Assembly: GCA_021292105.1 (NCBI GenBank)
Contig: CM037871.1
Span: 20,518,057 to 20,582,056 of the forward strand
Source: Anadara kagoshimensis
Lineage: Eukaryota > Mollusca > Bivalvia > Arcoida > Arcidae
DNA length: 64,000 bases
Direction: 5' to 3'
The translations under genes and the position numbers were made by a program. The notes under the pieces are model-generated. The model searched no databases and was not told where the DNA came from. It saw nothing but the letters and a program-made list of their open reading frames with translations. Below are positions 24,127-34,490 of this stretch, in pieces; within the stretch, counting starts at the first letter, position 1; every line of letters begins with the position of its first letter.

Positions 24127-24280
24127 AGTTTGGTAATAAATTTGTGTCTTTTATATTGTATATAATGTAAATCAACACTTATGGGTTTTAATTATCTAAA
24201 TTAACACTTTGGGTTCTACCAATAGAACAAAATAGCATAAACTTAAGTGCTCTCTCTCTCACTCTCCCCTTTCTACCACT

Positions 24281-24605
24281 GCGGTAGCTCAGTTGGTAGA
24301 GTGCTCGGTCTGTAAGTAGAAGGTTGTGGGTTTGAACAATGGCTGGGTCTGACCCAAGACTTGAAAGTGGGTAGTGACTGTTCTTTCTCCAAGCACTCTG
24401 CATTTTGAAATGAAAGTAGCGGTTCTTTCAGATGGGAACTCAAAATATACGAGGCCCAGTGTCGCGGTGGGCTTGGCACGATAAAAAACCCTGCTGTATA
24501 ATGCCATCAGCGCAACGCGCAGGCAAAATTTTTGCACTTTCGGCTATAGCTGGCGACGTCTCAATATAAGTGAAATATTCTTGACTGGGACGTTAAACAC
24601 CAATA
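24281..24605 (+). mobile_element. SINE-A, full-length reference copy
   Basis: The tRNA-like head has an A-box region GCGGTAGCTCAGTTGGTAGA and a B-box region GTGGGTTTGAACAATGG. The body reads TCTGACCCAAGACTTGAAAG, GGTAGTGACTGTTCTTTC, GATGGGAACTCAAAATA, CCCTGCTGTATAATGCCATC and GGCTATAGCTGGCGACGTCT. The end is ATATAAGTGAAATATTCTTG plus ACTGGGACGTTAAACACC. Inverted copies are at 53583 and 58704. The head plus long conserved body and tail fits tRNA-derived SINEs of molluscs. Confidence 0.88.
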
Positions 24606-25114
24606 TTCTCATCTCTCTCCCCCTTTTCTGTCTCACACACATTCACACACACATACACACATACATACACACATGATGCTGAACACAGAAGAGATGTATG
24701 TGATTACTAGTATAATGTCCCCTAAACCAGGGGAAGAAGAAAGTGTTTACTCTATTTCTTCTACCAACTTTATGAAACTTTACAGTAGCAATCTGTGGGT
24801 GGAGTAGATTACTTTTGGTTATTCATATTTTGATCAATATACTAGTAGTATAGTTGGAGTTCAAAGGGTTACGATTCGTTTTGGGGACACTTGAAATGGC
24901 ATCTCAGTTCAATTATAAAGATGTTGAAGTAGATATTGGCCAAGTCTCTGTATCTATAGTTGTAATATAAGAACTTCATACTGAACATCAGCAGCATGTT
25001 GTAATCATTCTGTCAGTGTTCCGGAATTCGGCGTTCCAGTAAAGAGATTTAGAATTATGCGTTTTGATCAAACCATTATTACAATTATTACAAAATTTAG
25101 CGTGGTGATGATAT

Positions 25115-25285
25115 ATACACACGACGGTCACCAAAGGGAACCACTAGAAGTGGCCCTTAATTAGTAGGTGGTCTTTATATACAGGTTCAAATAATATGAA
25201 TAAAGAAAAATTCGGATAAAATTCTAATGGCCTTTATAAGCAGATGGTCCTAATATAGAGGTGGCCTTTAAGGCAGGTAGGACTG
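25115..25285 (+). mobile_element. MITE-D copy
   Basis: CACCAAAGGGAACCACT, GTGGTCTTTATATACAGGTT, CAAATAATATGAATAAAGAA and GAGGTGGCCTTTAAGGCAGG end in GGACTG followed by TA. The best copy is 61586-61764 and an inverted one is 31488-31658. The left end here is degraded. Confidence 0.75.
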
Positions 25286-25354
25286 TACAATTTCCTAGGA
25301 TCTCGTGAGGATCTGCTCTGCTTGCAAATGAATTGTTGACCCAGGAATATTGCA

Positions 25355-25612
25355 AGCCTAGGTTTATCAAGGCCCTCGAAAGGTTTTATGACCGTCATCA
25401 CAGTATTTGTTGATAAATTTGATGTCTATGTGTCCATGATTGCCCTGGATATAGTTCCTTTCACGCAATTTTGATTACACACGTGGTGGGTGTAGCTAGC
25501 TAAACTGGAGGTGCTTACCCTTCCGGCCTCACTTCCCTGGTCTAACCTAACTTGTCAGTTCCAAAGTTTTTACTTTGCTTCTGGATTGTTTGTTTTGATT
25601 ACCAAGTCAAAA
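25355..25612 (+). repeat. Repeat family C copy
   Basis: GGTTTTATGACCGTCATCAC, GATTGCCCTGGAT, GTGTAGCTAGCTAAACTGGA, GGTGCTTACCCTTCCGG, CCTCACTTCCCTGGT and CCAAAGTTTTTACTTTGCTT appear in the same order as at 54360-54650. I do not recognise the class. Confidence 0.8.
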
Positions 25613-26984
25613 TGTCTCTTATTCCTTTGATGTCAGGGGCGTAGCTTACTATGAGGCAACTGAGGCAACTGCCTCGGTAAAAATCAGTCGTATTATATTT
25701 TTTTCACAGAAACACGAAAAAATAGAAAAGGATAAAAATAATTAATACTCAAAATATGAAATTATTATGTTAAAGGTACCAAAGAGTTACTCACTTGTTG
25801 TAAAAGGAGTTTTGGTGTCACATTGAAGAATTAGTTTTGAATTTCCCATGCAATTTCGTATATTTCATTTCAAAGGTACCACTACATTTTGTACGCATGT
25901 CCGACCGTAAACCATTGATGCGTTAAGACGTCTCATCACCTGTATTAAGTCACCTGTGCGATCGCCAGCCCGTTAAGTTACAATGGGAACTAGATATACC
26001 CGATTTTCAAATTTAAATTTCACCAATAACAATATTATTTTCTGAAAATGTCTGGTTCTCAGTGAAAAATACATACTGTCACAAATATTCAAATATAAAA
26101 ATGATTAAAATATCTTGAAAAAAATCCATTCCACTTTTTGATTTAAAATATGGTGACATTTTACTTAATTTCCCTATGAAACTCATTAGAAAGTGCACAG
26201 CACTGTTTTTATAAACAGCTTTTTTCTTATTAAAGATATAGAAAAGTGAAAATGTCTGGTTTTCATGATAAAGTTCACATCGTGATGAAAATTCAGTTAT
26301 AAAAATCTTTGTGGTATCTTTAAAAAAATCCATTCCACTTTTAATTTGAAATTTAGGTGGTACAATATTTGTATCAATATTTCAGTCAGTGGAATAGACT
26401 ACCGGTATGTATATACTATGGATATGTATAGACTATCATGGTCAAATACTAACCTACTGGATCTAATACAACATTGTGCCCTTTTCTATTTAAAATATTA
26501 TTAAAGAATTAAATCAAGTGCGAAAAAATAAGAAGTAATGAAACGTGCACATTTTTATTTTCCGTTTTATTATAATTCTTATTTATTTAACTAATAGAGT
26601 ATGAGACGTTAAAATAACAAAAGTTCAGAAAAAATATGCACATTTTTATTTATTATATTTTATTTAACTAATAATAATAATATTAATAATAATAATATCT
26701 ATTTTATTCAAGTTTCAAAAGTAATCAATGCCATAAAACATTTAACCCTAAATGAAATACAACATGATTATTCCCAGCCATGTTATTATTATTAGGAAAC
26801 AACATTGAAGATGACTTAGTTAAAATTAGCATGTACATTTAAATAATTGTCTATTGAACGGATTTAAAATTGTTTTAATTATACTCAAATAAACAAAACA
26901 GAGTGACGAAAAATAAATTTATAACTAATATTTATTAGATTTTCAAACGGTTCGTGATAAAATTATCATTCAAATACATCACAT

Positions 26985-27001
26985 TGAATAATAATAATAA
27001 T

Positions 27002-27046
<45 letters not shown>

Positions 27047-27075
27047 TATAATAATAATAATAATAAATAATAATA
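26985..27075 (+). repeat. (AAT)n microsatellite
   Basis: A long AATAATAAT run lies inside the hAT-like element. Confidence 0.95.
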
Positions 27076-27413
27076 ACACCACGCAGTCACTACCTCTAAT
27101 TTAAAGAAAGCCGCGATGTTAATTGCCTGCCATGACACAAATAACATGATCTAGGTAAAGTGATGGGTTAGGTTCGATTTTTTGTTGATTGGGAAATTAA
27201 TTAATGAATGAAACAAGTAGGTAAACCGTCACGCTTGAGTCCCTACTGTTCAATAGAAACGTTATGTTCAGATTTTTTTAAGTTCTCGTGAACTTTCAGA
27301 ATATTATATTGCATTTTGACCATGTCCCAATCATGTCCCGATTGTTAAAATAAAAAGTATATTATTGTATATTGATCATATTTATTGAACAATATTTGTG
27401 ACTTGAGAGTGAT

Positions 27414-27417
<4 letters not shown>

Positions 27418-27456
<39 letters not shown>

Positions 27457-27470
27457 AACTATTCAGCATT

Positions 27471-27506
<36 letters not shown>

Positions 27507-27520
27507 AACTATTCAGCATT
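27418..27520 (+). repeat. (CT)n microsatellite, duplicated
   Basis: Two CT runs are each followed by CAGTTAACTATTCAGCATTG, so the microsatellite and its flank have been tandemly duplicated. Confidence 0.9.
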
Positions 27521-27694
27521 GGATTTGTCGGTTCAATTAGATGAATATCAAATCATCTAGTTATAAAAAATAAACATAAGAAAAATCATAGTATTTATTT
27601 ATTTATTTATAATCAAGTTAAAATGAAATGTTTTAAAAAACGAAGATTTATTATTTAAATCTCTGCTAGATTGCATTGTTGATGCTGAGAAAAC

Positions 27695-27697
27695 ATC

Positions 27698-27757
<60 letters not shown>

Positions 27758-27760
27758 TTT
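27695..27760 (+). repeat. (TTTA)n microsatellite
   Basis: About 16 TTTA repeats lie inside the hAT-like element. Confidence 0.95.
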
Positions 27761-28736
27761 TCATTTAAACTTGGAGTAAGCATATAAGACCCCGACAAAA
27801 CGTATTTAAAACATTTATAAAATTATGATTTCGTGCAAATATTCCATAAGCTAGTACATATGCATGTTAATTTTTTTTTCATCATTTCATTACGATATGC
27901 ATTCAGGTCATTAGTGTCTAAATACTGATTATAATCCGTCTGCGTTTAGCCAGAGACATAAAACCCCGATTGGATTTTTGTTGATCTATAATCACTTATC
28001 GCTCTCCCAAATATTGGAATTATCTAACAGGTCACGCTCGACTGAACTATCTTTATAACTGTAAAGTATATCACACCTGAGATGGTCAGTATAGGACTTC
28101 TAATGAAGGGGCAGATAACCCTTCAGATCGGGCCTCGATTTCTGCGTATGTTAGTCACTGTTAATAAACTGCTGTCTTTTCGACGACTGACTCAATAAAA
28201 ATGAGTTACTAAGTTGTTTTATTTGTTTTTCGGGGGAGCTCCTTGGTTTGAAACGCTTTCGAAGCTTCTAATTTTTGCCTCGGTTATAATTGGTTCCTAT
28301 CTACGCCCCTGGATGTTGTGACACAAGTCGAAAATTTTACTCTAATCTAGTATCTCCATTATTGTACATTTCAAACTAGAACTACACTAGACCTCTGCAA
28401 TACATAGGTAAAGTCAGCTACAAGTAGCCAAGTTTTTTTTTTACAGAATTACACCCCAAGTAACCGGCTAATAGTTCTCGCTACAAGTAGCCAGTTACTA
28501 ATACTCTTTGCAATACTATATATTTGTACAAATTTAGAATGTTTCCCATCTTTCTCGAAAATAAAAGACAACCTGTTTTGACTTTAAACTTTAATTTTAT
28601 TTATTATTAACATTAAACAAATTGATAATTATTAAAATAATTATTTATTTGACATAATTGAATTTCAAATTAAAATTACTCTACACAAGTATTATGAGTA
28701 TGGGCATGGATCAGGTTACCAAGGGATGCTCGCAAC

Positions 28737-28816
28737 CACAGGCACTTGTTTCTGACATAACACGTTACTTTAGGTATAAGTGTTATTTTTTTTAATATCA
28801 GAAACAAGTGCCTGTG
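28737..28816. repeat. Inverted repeat with 19-bp perfect arms
   Basis: CACAGGCACTTGTTTCTGA at 28737-28755 is the exact reverse complement of 28798-28816, with a loop of 42 bp. It could be a short foldback element or a stem-loop transcript. No neighbouring gene explains it. Confidence 0.85.
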
Positions 28817-28889
28817 CTCACAACATTTTGTCTTGGGGATTATGCTCGCTTAAATTTGATAACCACAAAAATTTTTGAACTAGCTATAT

Positions 28890-29015
28890 GTTACGGTTCC
28901 AGCAACTCTGTTCAAAGTATGATCTACATGACATTCCGGTTTCCTCCACCATTCTTGAACTGACTGCCTTAATATTAGTGAAAGAATCTTGACTTCGTAA
29001 AACACCATCATTCAA
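28890..29015 (+). mobile_element. SINE-B 3' fragment
   Basis: ATTCCGGTTTCCTCCACCAT, TCTTGAACTGACTGCCTTAA, TATTAGTGAAAGAATCTTGA and AAAACACCATCATTC form the SINE-B 3' half. Confidence 0.6.
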
Positions 29016-29194
29016 ATCGACTTTTTATATGCGTATTGGTCTGTTTAATTTTCAGTTTAATTCAACGAATATTAAATAATCACAATTATAGCGAAATAAT
29101 GTAATCTTATAATCGACAATTAAGCCTCGTGATATTAAACAATGAATGGTGCAACACATTACAGCAATATACTTGTACATACTTACTATGACAT

Positions 29195-29500
29195 CATTTA
29201 CTTTCGTGTTGACCCCATTTTTTCGTGGAAACTGACCCACGAATTTACATGACAACGAAATAGTTTATATAACAATCGTGCCGTATTATAATATTAATCA
29301 CTAATCCCGAATTTATCACCACACAAAATTGTTGTTTTTTTAACAATAGCGAAAATCGGACATCACAAAAATAAATAATTTGACAGCATTTTTCATGCTT
29401 ACATAGAGTCATATACAAATTTACCCCCACGAAACGGTCGGTTTTTTATAGAGACGCGAAAATTGGACACCCGAAAATAAATGTTTCTCAGCAATTTTTC
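29195..29500. repeat. Diverged ATTTTCGC/GCGAAAAT MITE relative
   Basis: The blocks TTTCGTGTTGACCCC..TTTTTTCGTGG and ACGCGAAAATTGGACACCCG with AAAATAAATGTTTCTCAGCA resemble the two halves of the element at 31284-31475. The ends are not clear. Confidence 0.4.
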
Positions 29501-29509
29501 CTGCTTATA

Positions 29510-29722
29510 CAGTACAGACCAGTCGAAAGTTTAACACTACGCTAACGAAATTGACCGAACTTGGCTGGCAAGTTGTCGAGAAATGGATACGAAGTAGCCG
29601 AAAAGGTGCCGAGAGATAGATAGCAGCTGCCGAAAAGATATACCTTACGAGGGGGCGAGCTGAGCTTCCGATACCATACGAATTCGTTATCTGAGTGTAT
29701 AACTCTCGACAGGTCTGTACTG
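29510..29722. mobile_element. MITE-1 copy
   Basis: The left CAGTACAGACCAGTCGAAAG plus TTTAACACTACGCTAA matches the inverted right end TTATCTGAGTGTATAACTCT plus CGACAGGTCTGTACTG. It is 213 bp with TA on the left and AA on the right, so one flank has mutated. No coding capacity. Confidence 0.82.
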
Positions 29723-30475
29723 AATATCTATGGTTTATATCATTTGTTTAATGTTTTTGCCTTATAACAAAGCTGATACAACACATAAAGGGACACAATC
29801 AGTTCCTATTTGAATGCCACACTATCAGAATAACGTTACTAGCACCATCAACTATTTATAGTAACATTTAGTCGTTTGTAATGTATATTTTAGGCTTTAT
29901 AAAGTTTCTGTTTCACATGCGTAGAATGAAAATGTTCCAAAATCATGACGAGTGCAAGATCCAATTTCCACATTGAAATTGTTTTCCAATTGAAATGTCG
30001 GACTCGAGGAAACCATACCCGGTAACGAATTAACTAACTAGTCGTGACAACACTAGGCCGAACTACCTATCTTTACAATAGAAAGTTATCAATATCATGA
30101 ATCAAATTTACTGAATTAGTATCCCCCGCCAGTAATTTTTTTAAAATAATATGAACTTGTGTTTAAAGGGTCATAACTCCCAGGAAAACAACCAACTTTG
30201 GCTTGGATTAGATATATGCGTACATGTATATCCAATCAATGTTAATGCTTTAAATCAAGTTTCGAAAAATAGTGCTCCATAGTTTTGGAGAATTATTCTG
30301 GGCAAGAAGCGAAAGATGGGGAATAAAAAATAATTTATCATTGTAAAGGTAGATAGTTCGGCCTATGATAACACATTTTAATAGATACCTCCAATAAATA
30401 CTAGTGTCAGTTACGTCATACTTTGACGTCATGTACTAATACTGAACATGCAATTATTGCACAACGGTAAAGTCA

Positions 30476-31969
30476 TTACAGAAGACTGTATTTATGAAAG
30501 TCTGTCGTGGATTTGTGTCTATACCTTAACCAATCGACAAACTCCGATTTCCACTCTGGCATTATAAAATGTCTATGCTTGGATTCCTTCTGGAGCTCCG
30601 AGGTTAATGTTGTATTTGAACGGTAAAACATTGTATTTGGCGTCATATGTGTTCCTTTAATTGGCTCTCTACTCTTCTGTGTTGGAAGCTTGATATGTAC
30701 AACGAACTTCGGGCGGTGTGTTATATCTCTGGAAAATATAAGACAAACTTGTTGCTGAAAAACATGTATTTGACGATAGCAAAGACACCAGTACAAAAAA
30801 CGAGTGAAATCAGAAAACAAGACAATGTAAACACATATTTAGACAACTGATTCAATAAATCTCCCGACTTTGAACTGGTATATTTTATTTGGAGTGGAGT
30901 TATATAGTGTTTTATGCCCCAGTCAAGATTATTCCTCTTATATTGATGCAGTCAGTTCTTCAATGGTTGAGGAAGCAGGGGTTTTGAAAAAAACTCACCT
31001 AACTTTGGCTGGATCCAGAGTCCGTAACAAAACTTAAATCACAAAATGAAAGTTTAATTATTTTAGTTGTATTTAGAGTAACCAAGGCAACGACAAAACG
31101 TACCAAAAAAAAAAACTAGTATATAAAAACACAAAGTAATCTTGCAGTGAAATTTCTAATTATTACACTGCTAACTTTGGTTAAAAATATAATTAAAGGG
31201 ACTTAATTCATTAATTGTCTCCCTTTAATTATATTTTTGTGCTTAATTTACTTTTTCACCCTTTGCATACTTAAAGATGTATGCTGTAAAATCATGAATT
31301 TTCGCGGTATCCCAATTTTCGCTGTTTTCGTGGACGAATTTATATATGAACGAAATAGTGTATTAATAATAAACGTATAGCAAAGTATTGAGTATATGGT
31401 GTGTACTTAAACCACGAAATTTTTTTTTCTAAGAAACACGAAAATTTGACGCCACGAAAATAAGTGTTTTCACAGTATTATCATATAGAGTCAAACCTGG
31501 TCACCTTTAAATAATGGCCAACTGCCTATAAAGGCCAGTAGAACTGTATCCCAATTGTTCTTTATTCTTACTATTTGAACCTGTATATAAAGGTTACCTG
31601 CCCATAAAGACAATTTTTACCGGTTTCCATGGGCGGCCTTTATAGACAGGTTTGACTGTATTAGAAATATAGAGACAATCGATAAAAGTACAAGTACTTG
31701 AGTATAAACGTGAAAAAGTACAAAAATAACTTACTTTTTTACGACCTCGTGTTTCCATTCTCTTTCAAAGTCTTTGTCACACTGGATGGTTCTCCGTGGT
31801 GTTAGAAGTCCATCAGCGGCACTGGTAACTCGTTTAGGTCTACAAACATGACTCCGTTCTGTCCTCCTCTTTAACATCTGTACTGGAAGCTTCATAATAC
31901 TTAACTGGTGACCTCTGACCTCCGGTAAGGCTTTACTTTTTATCCACTCCTCCCTTAAGTTTGATGTAG
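30476..31969 (-). CDS. Unrecognised protein, last two coding exons (minus-strand gene)
   Basis: The penultimate exon 31735-31969 encodes TSNLREEWIKSKALPEVRG, LSIMKLPVQMLKRRT and PRRTIQCDKDFEREWKHE. It ends at a strong donor (AAAAAA|GTAAGT) in phase 2. The last exon, 30476-30728, follows acceptor TTTTCCAG, completes a Lys codon, and encodes DITHRPKFVVHIKLPTQKS, then GTHMTPNTMFYRSNTTLTSE, PEWKSEFVDWLRYRHK and a TAA stop. The join preserves frame. The product is basic and rich in Trp, Pro, Arg and His, with no signal peptide, membrane segment or known domain that I recognise. The 31969 boundary uses TGTCTTCAG after a long T tract. An ATG at 31979 is an alternative start if this is a first exon. 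Basic, Trp/Pro-rich proteins of this look occur among axonemal microtubule-lining proteins, but that is only an impression. Confidence 0.72.
30890..31030 (-). mobile_element. SINE-B fragment, inverted
   Basis: Minus strand: TGCATCAATATAAGAGGAAT and GACTGGGGCATAAAACAC form the SINE-B tail. The body is shortened. It lies in the last intron of the unknown minus-strand gene. Confidence 0.6.
31284..31475. mobile_element. MITE-E (TIR CTGTAAAATCATGAATTTTC)
   Basis: CTGTAAAATCATGAATTTTC near the left end and GAAAATTTGACGCC..GTTTTCACAG at the right are imperfect inverted repeats, with TA just outside the right end. A relative is at 62843-63083. It directly abuts a MITE-D copy. Confidence 0.65.
31488..31658 (-). 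mobile_element. MITE-D copy
   Basis: GAGTCAAACCTGGTCACC and GGCCTTTATAGACAGGTTTG plus ACTG are inverted termini flanked by TA. The interior TTGTTCTTTATTCTTACTAT and TTGAACCTGTATATAAAGG is the reverse complement of the 61586 copy. Confidence 0.82.
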
Positions 31970-32684
31970 CTGAAGACATTTTCAAAAAAAAATGAAAAAA
32001 TTCAAGTCAAATTTGAAAAAAATCTCATATGTCGGAGATTCAAACTTATCACAACTTGTCTGTAAAACGTATCTTCGTTTTTAATTAAAAGACTTGTCGC
32101 TACTCATCAAATGCATTAAAAATTGTCAAATGCGCCGACTAAAATTTCTATATTATGTTGGCACAAATTCTAAAATCGTTAATTTTGAAGGTCTTGTTGC
32201 TACTCAAAAAAATTAAAAAACTTAAATTCATTGAAACAAGTGTTACAAAAAATTAAAATTCATTCATTTTGAAGGACTTGTCCTTACTTGAGAAGATCAA
32301 AAATGCACAACTATAGTGATAAGCAGTCTTTATAATGAAAATCTAATCTAATCTAATCTAACACAGCGTTCGATTATAAATTTAAAGGGGTTGTTCTATT
32401 GTATGGTCGTTTTATTTGTTAACGATATTGCTCATGCATCGAATATTAATTGCAAATGAATTTATATGTTGTATTATTCTCTGAAAAATAATTATCTATC
32501 AGTAACATGAGAAATGCTTTAAAGTGTTTAAAGCTTAACCGTGTGATAAAAAAATTCGATACTAATTTAATTCTCCTAAATTGAAGACATTTATTTATTA
32601 TCCGTCAGGCGTATCCGAGAGAAGACCAACGATCTAAAATCGTAATTTTTCAATAAGTATAGATAGAATAATACAGTATAGAAA

Positions 32685-32913
32685 TCTACGGCGGCACAGA
32701 GATGTGATATATTTAGATTGCGGACTAACGCGAAAGTCACTGGGTGCTCACGCGAAAGCTTTCGCTTGTTCACGTAACAGTTATCGTACAAGAGCACGCA
32801 ATGTTATCAGTTTTGAGTGAGCACGGGATAGCTTTCACGTGGGCAATAGTTTTTCTTGTGCACCCAATATAAAAATAATTTTCATGTCACGTAACGGTAT
32901 GTGCCGCCGTAGA
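32685..32913. mobile_element. MITE with TIR TCTACGGCGGCACA
   Basis: TCTACGGCGGCACA (32685-32698) is the exact inverse of 32900-32913. The interior has inverted GTGAGCAC/GTGCTCAC and GCGAAAGCTTTCGC blocks. It is 229 bp with AAAT flanking both sides if the element is trimmed to CTACGG..CCGTAG. It is non-coding and GC-richer than its surroundings. Confidence 0.8.
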
Positions 32914-33109
32914 AATCGACTTCGAAAATAATACTCCAAAATCAAAGTTTTGTTGGAAATATTTTTTCAGAATATTTGATCTTTAAATCCGATCTGATTG
33001 ATCGCATGAAAGGATAAACTGACTGCCAGTCCTCTATAATTTTATATTGTGCAACAAATGAGAAAGGGGTTTTCCTTGCCGCGGGCCCCTACATTTTATA
33101 ATTCCCCCA

Positions 33110-33330
33110 GACGAAGTTTAGATGGATATACAATGTATAGGAACCATTGTGTCTGTCTGCACGTCAATCACAATATCGTGTCCGCTCCAAACCTCCCATG
33201 TCATTGGATGGATTTGAATCAAACTTGTAACAACTGTCAACTATTATGAGACGATGCACCGCATACCAAATTTAGGTGCATAAGCAAAGGGCCATGACCT
33301 TTTAACAAACTATGCAAGTTCTAGTTTTTT
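33110..33330 (+). repeat. Dispersed repeat with a TTTGAATCAAACTTG core
   Basis: TGTCTGTCTGCACGTCAATC, GGATGGATTTGAATCAAACT and GCATAAGCAAAGGGCCATGA resemble 37640-37800 (TGTCTGTCTGTCCGATCGTC, GATGGATTTTGATCAAACTT, ACATAGGCCAAG). I do not know the class. Confidence 0.5.
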
Positions 33331-33779
33331 AAGTACTCATGTTTAGTGTCAGTAAAATTAAATGGTTCTGATGGTTCAGCCTAGATTTGTTAGTTAGAGA
33401 AATAAAAGGGAAATCATGAATCATTCAATTAAAGTAAACTGGAACGTAAAGTATTACCTTTTCGTCTTAATGGACATGCTAACTCTCTGTTTGGTGTGTC
33501 ATATCTCAGGGTTGGTGGATGTAACCCGGGAGGGGCGGACATCACCTAAAATAATATCAAAATCAAAATCAACCAAAGAAATAATAATAATACTAGAAAA
33601 GTTTCTCTTTTCTCTTCCAGGATTCCAGGATAGTGACTGAAACGGCCATGTAGACACATTTTAATTGCTTGGAAATCAACATCATTCCATTTATATGAAG
33701 ATGTTGCCAGTTACAGACAAAATTCCAGTTTATAATTGCTTATCAAGGCATGCCTGTTGTGACACGGTAGGCCTCGGTT

Positions 33780-33990
33780 GTCGCGTGGTTTGAAGCGCGC
33801 ACTTACGGATCACAGCGCCTCTCACCGCCTAGGTTCGAATCCCACTTAGGTGAGAAAGTTTGTCAGTTCGCTTGCAGAAGGTAGTTGGTATTCTCCGGGC
33901 ACTCCGATTTCCTCCGTCTTCCCTGAACCTACAGCTTCGATATAAGTAATTTCGATATAACTAAAGCAACAGACCCCCACTCGGCTCCTA
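33780..33990 (+). mobile_element. SINE-B, well-preserved copy
   Basis: The head CGCGTGGTTTGAAGCGCGC and CCTAGGTTCGAATCCCACTT have A- and B-box character. The body is GTGAGAAAGTTTGTCAGTTC, TATTCTCCGGGCACTCCGAT and TTCCTCCGTCTTCCCTGAAC, then TTCGATATAAGT. The tail after 33960 is degraded. Confidence 0.8.
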
Positions 33991-34299
33991 CAGCAGCACG
34001 GTTTAAGCAAATTTGCTGGATTGCCAGGTCTAACAACAATGCAGGGTTGCATTAACCTAGTTCTCCTCTACTGGTTGGCTCGCTTAAAGCGTCGTGGAAC
34101 TGAATGATGTTAATGCTTATAGAGTGAGATAACGAATATGCAGTACTAGAATCGGGTGAAAGTTTGTTCTAAAAAATAAAGTCTGACAATAATCGTGAAT
34201 GTGATGTTTAACAACATGTAACCAATCTATACACCAAGCTTTTACGCTCCAAAACCATACATTACATTACCATTTCATTGCATTTATGTAAAGCCAGTT

Positions 34300-34490
34300 T
34301 CGGAATGGTAAAGAAAACCGGGGAATCGGATTAAACACGCTATTTTTTTTTTTTTTTTGGTAATGATGTTGTCGGAGAAAATCGCCTACCTTTGGCAGGC
34401 AAACTGACTAACTTTTTGGGACAAGAACCCAAGCCACAAGTGCGAGCTTTAGACCACTTGGTCACAGATCGCGAAGATCCGTCTAGCTAC
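34300..34490 (-). mobile_element. SINE-B copy, inverted
   Basis: The minus strand has a head with GGTTCTTGTCCC in the B-box position and GTCAGTTTGCCTGCCAAAGG, then the body GCGATTTTCTCCGACAACAT. A T-run at 34340 interrupts it. Confidence 0.6.

Larger units (their letters stand above)
19033..24145 (+). other. Probable long 3' UTR of the UBE2Q gene
   Basis: After the UBE2Q stop there is no further coding sequence or convincing splice signal for about 5 kb. Canonical AATAAA signals occur at 22286 and 24121, and the second is followed by GTTTGGTAATAAATTTGTGT. The stretch is AU-rich, as expected of an animal 3' UTR. The true polyadenylation site cannot be fixed from sequence alone and may be earlier. 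Confidence 0.45.
25634..28311. mobile_element. 2.7-kb non-autonomous hAT-like element, 5-bp TSD GATGT
   Basis: The left terminus CAGGGGCGTAG matches the inverted right terminus CTACGCCCCTG. GATGT is duplicated at 25629-25633 and 28312-28316. The subterminal GAGGCAACTGCCTCGGTAAA and the right-hand TTTTGCCTCGGTTATAAT are shared with the 217-bp element at 15245. The interior is AT-rich with AAT, CT and TTTA microsatellites and no transposase frame. Part of it (about 25895-26435) recurs at 38850-40085. CAGGGGCGTAG termini are typical of hAT superfamily elements, and 5-bp rather than 8-bp duplications are known for some hAT groups. Confidence 0.85.

Noticed and set aside
24283-24355. A working tRNA gene
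   Set aside because: A and B boxes are present but the arms do not pair well and the sequence continues into the conserved SINE-A body, so it is a SINE head.
24188-24537. Several minus-strand frames of 68-82 aa, and similar ones at 11668-11880 and 58734-59025
   Set aside because: They are translations of SINE-A copies. The same peptide fragments recur wherever the SINE occurs.
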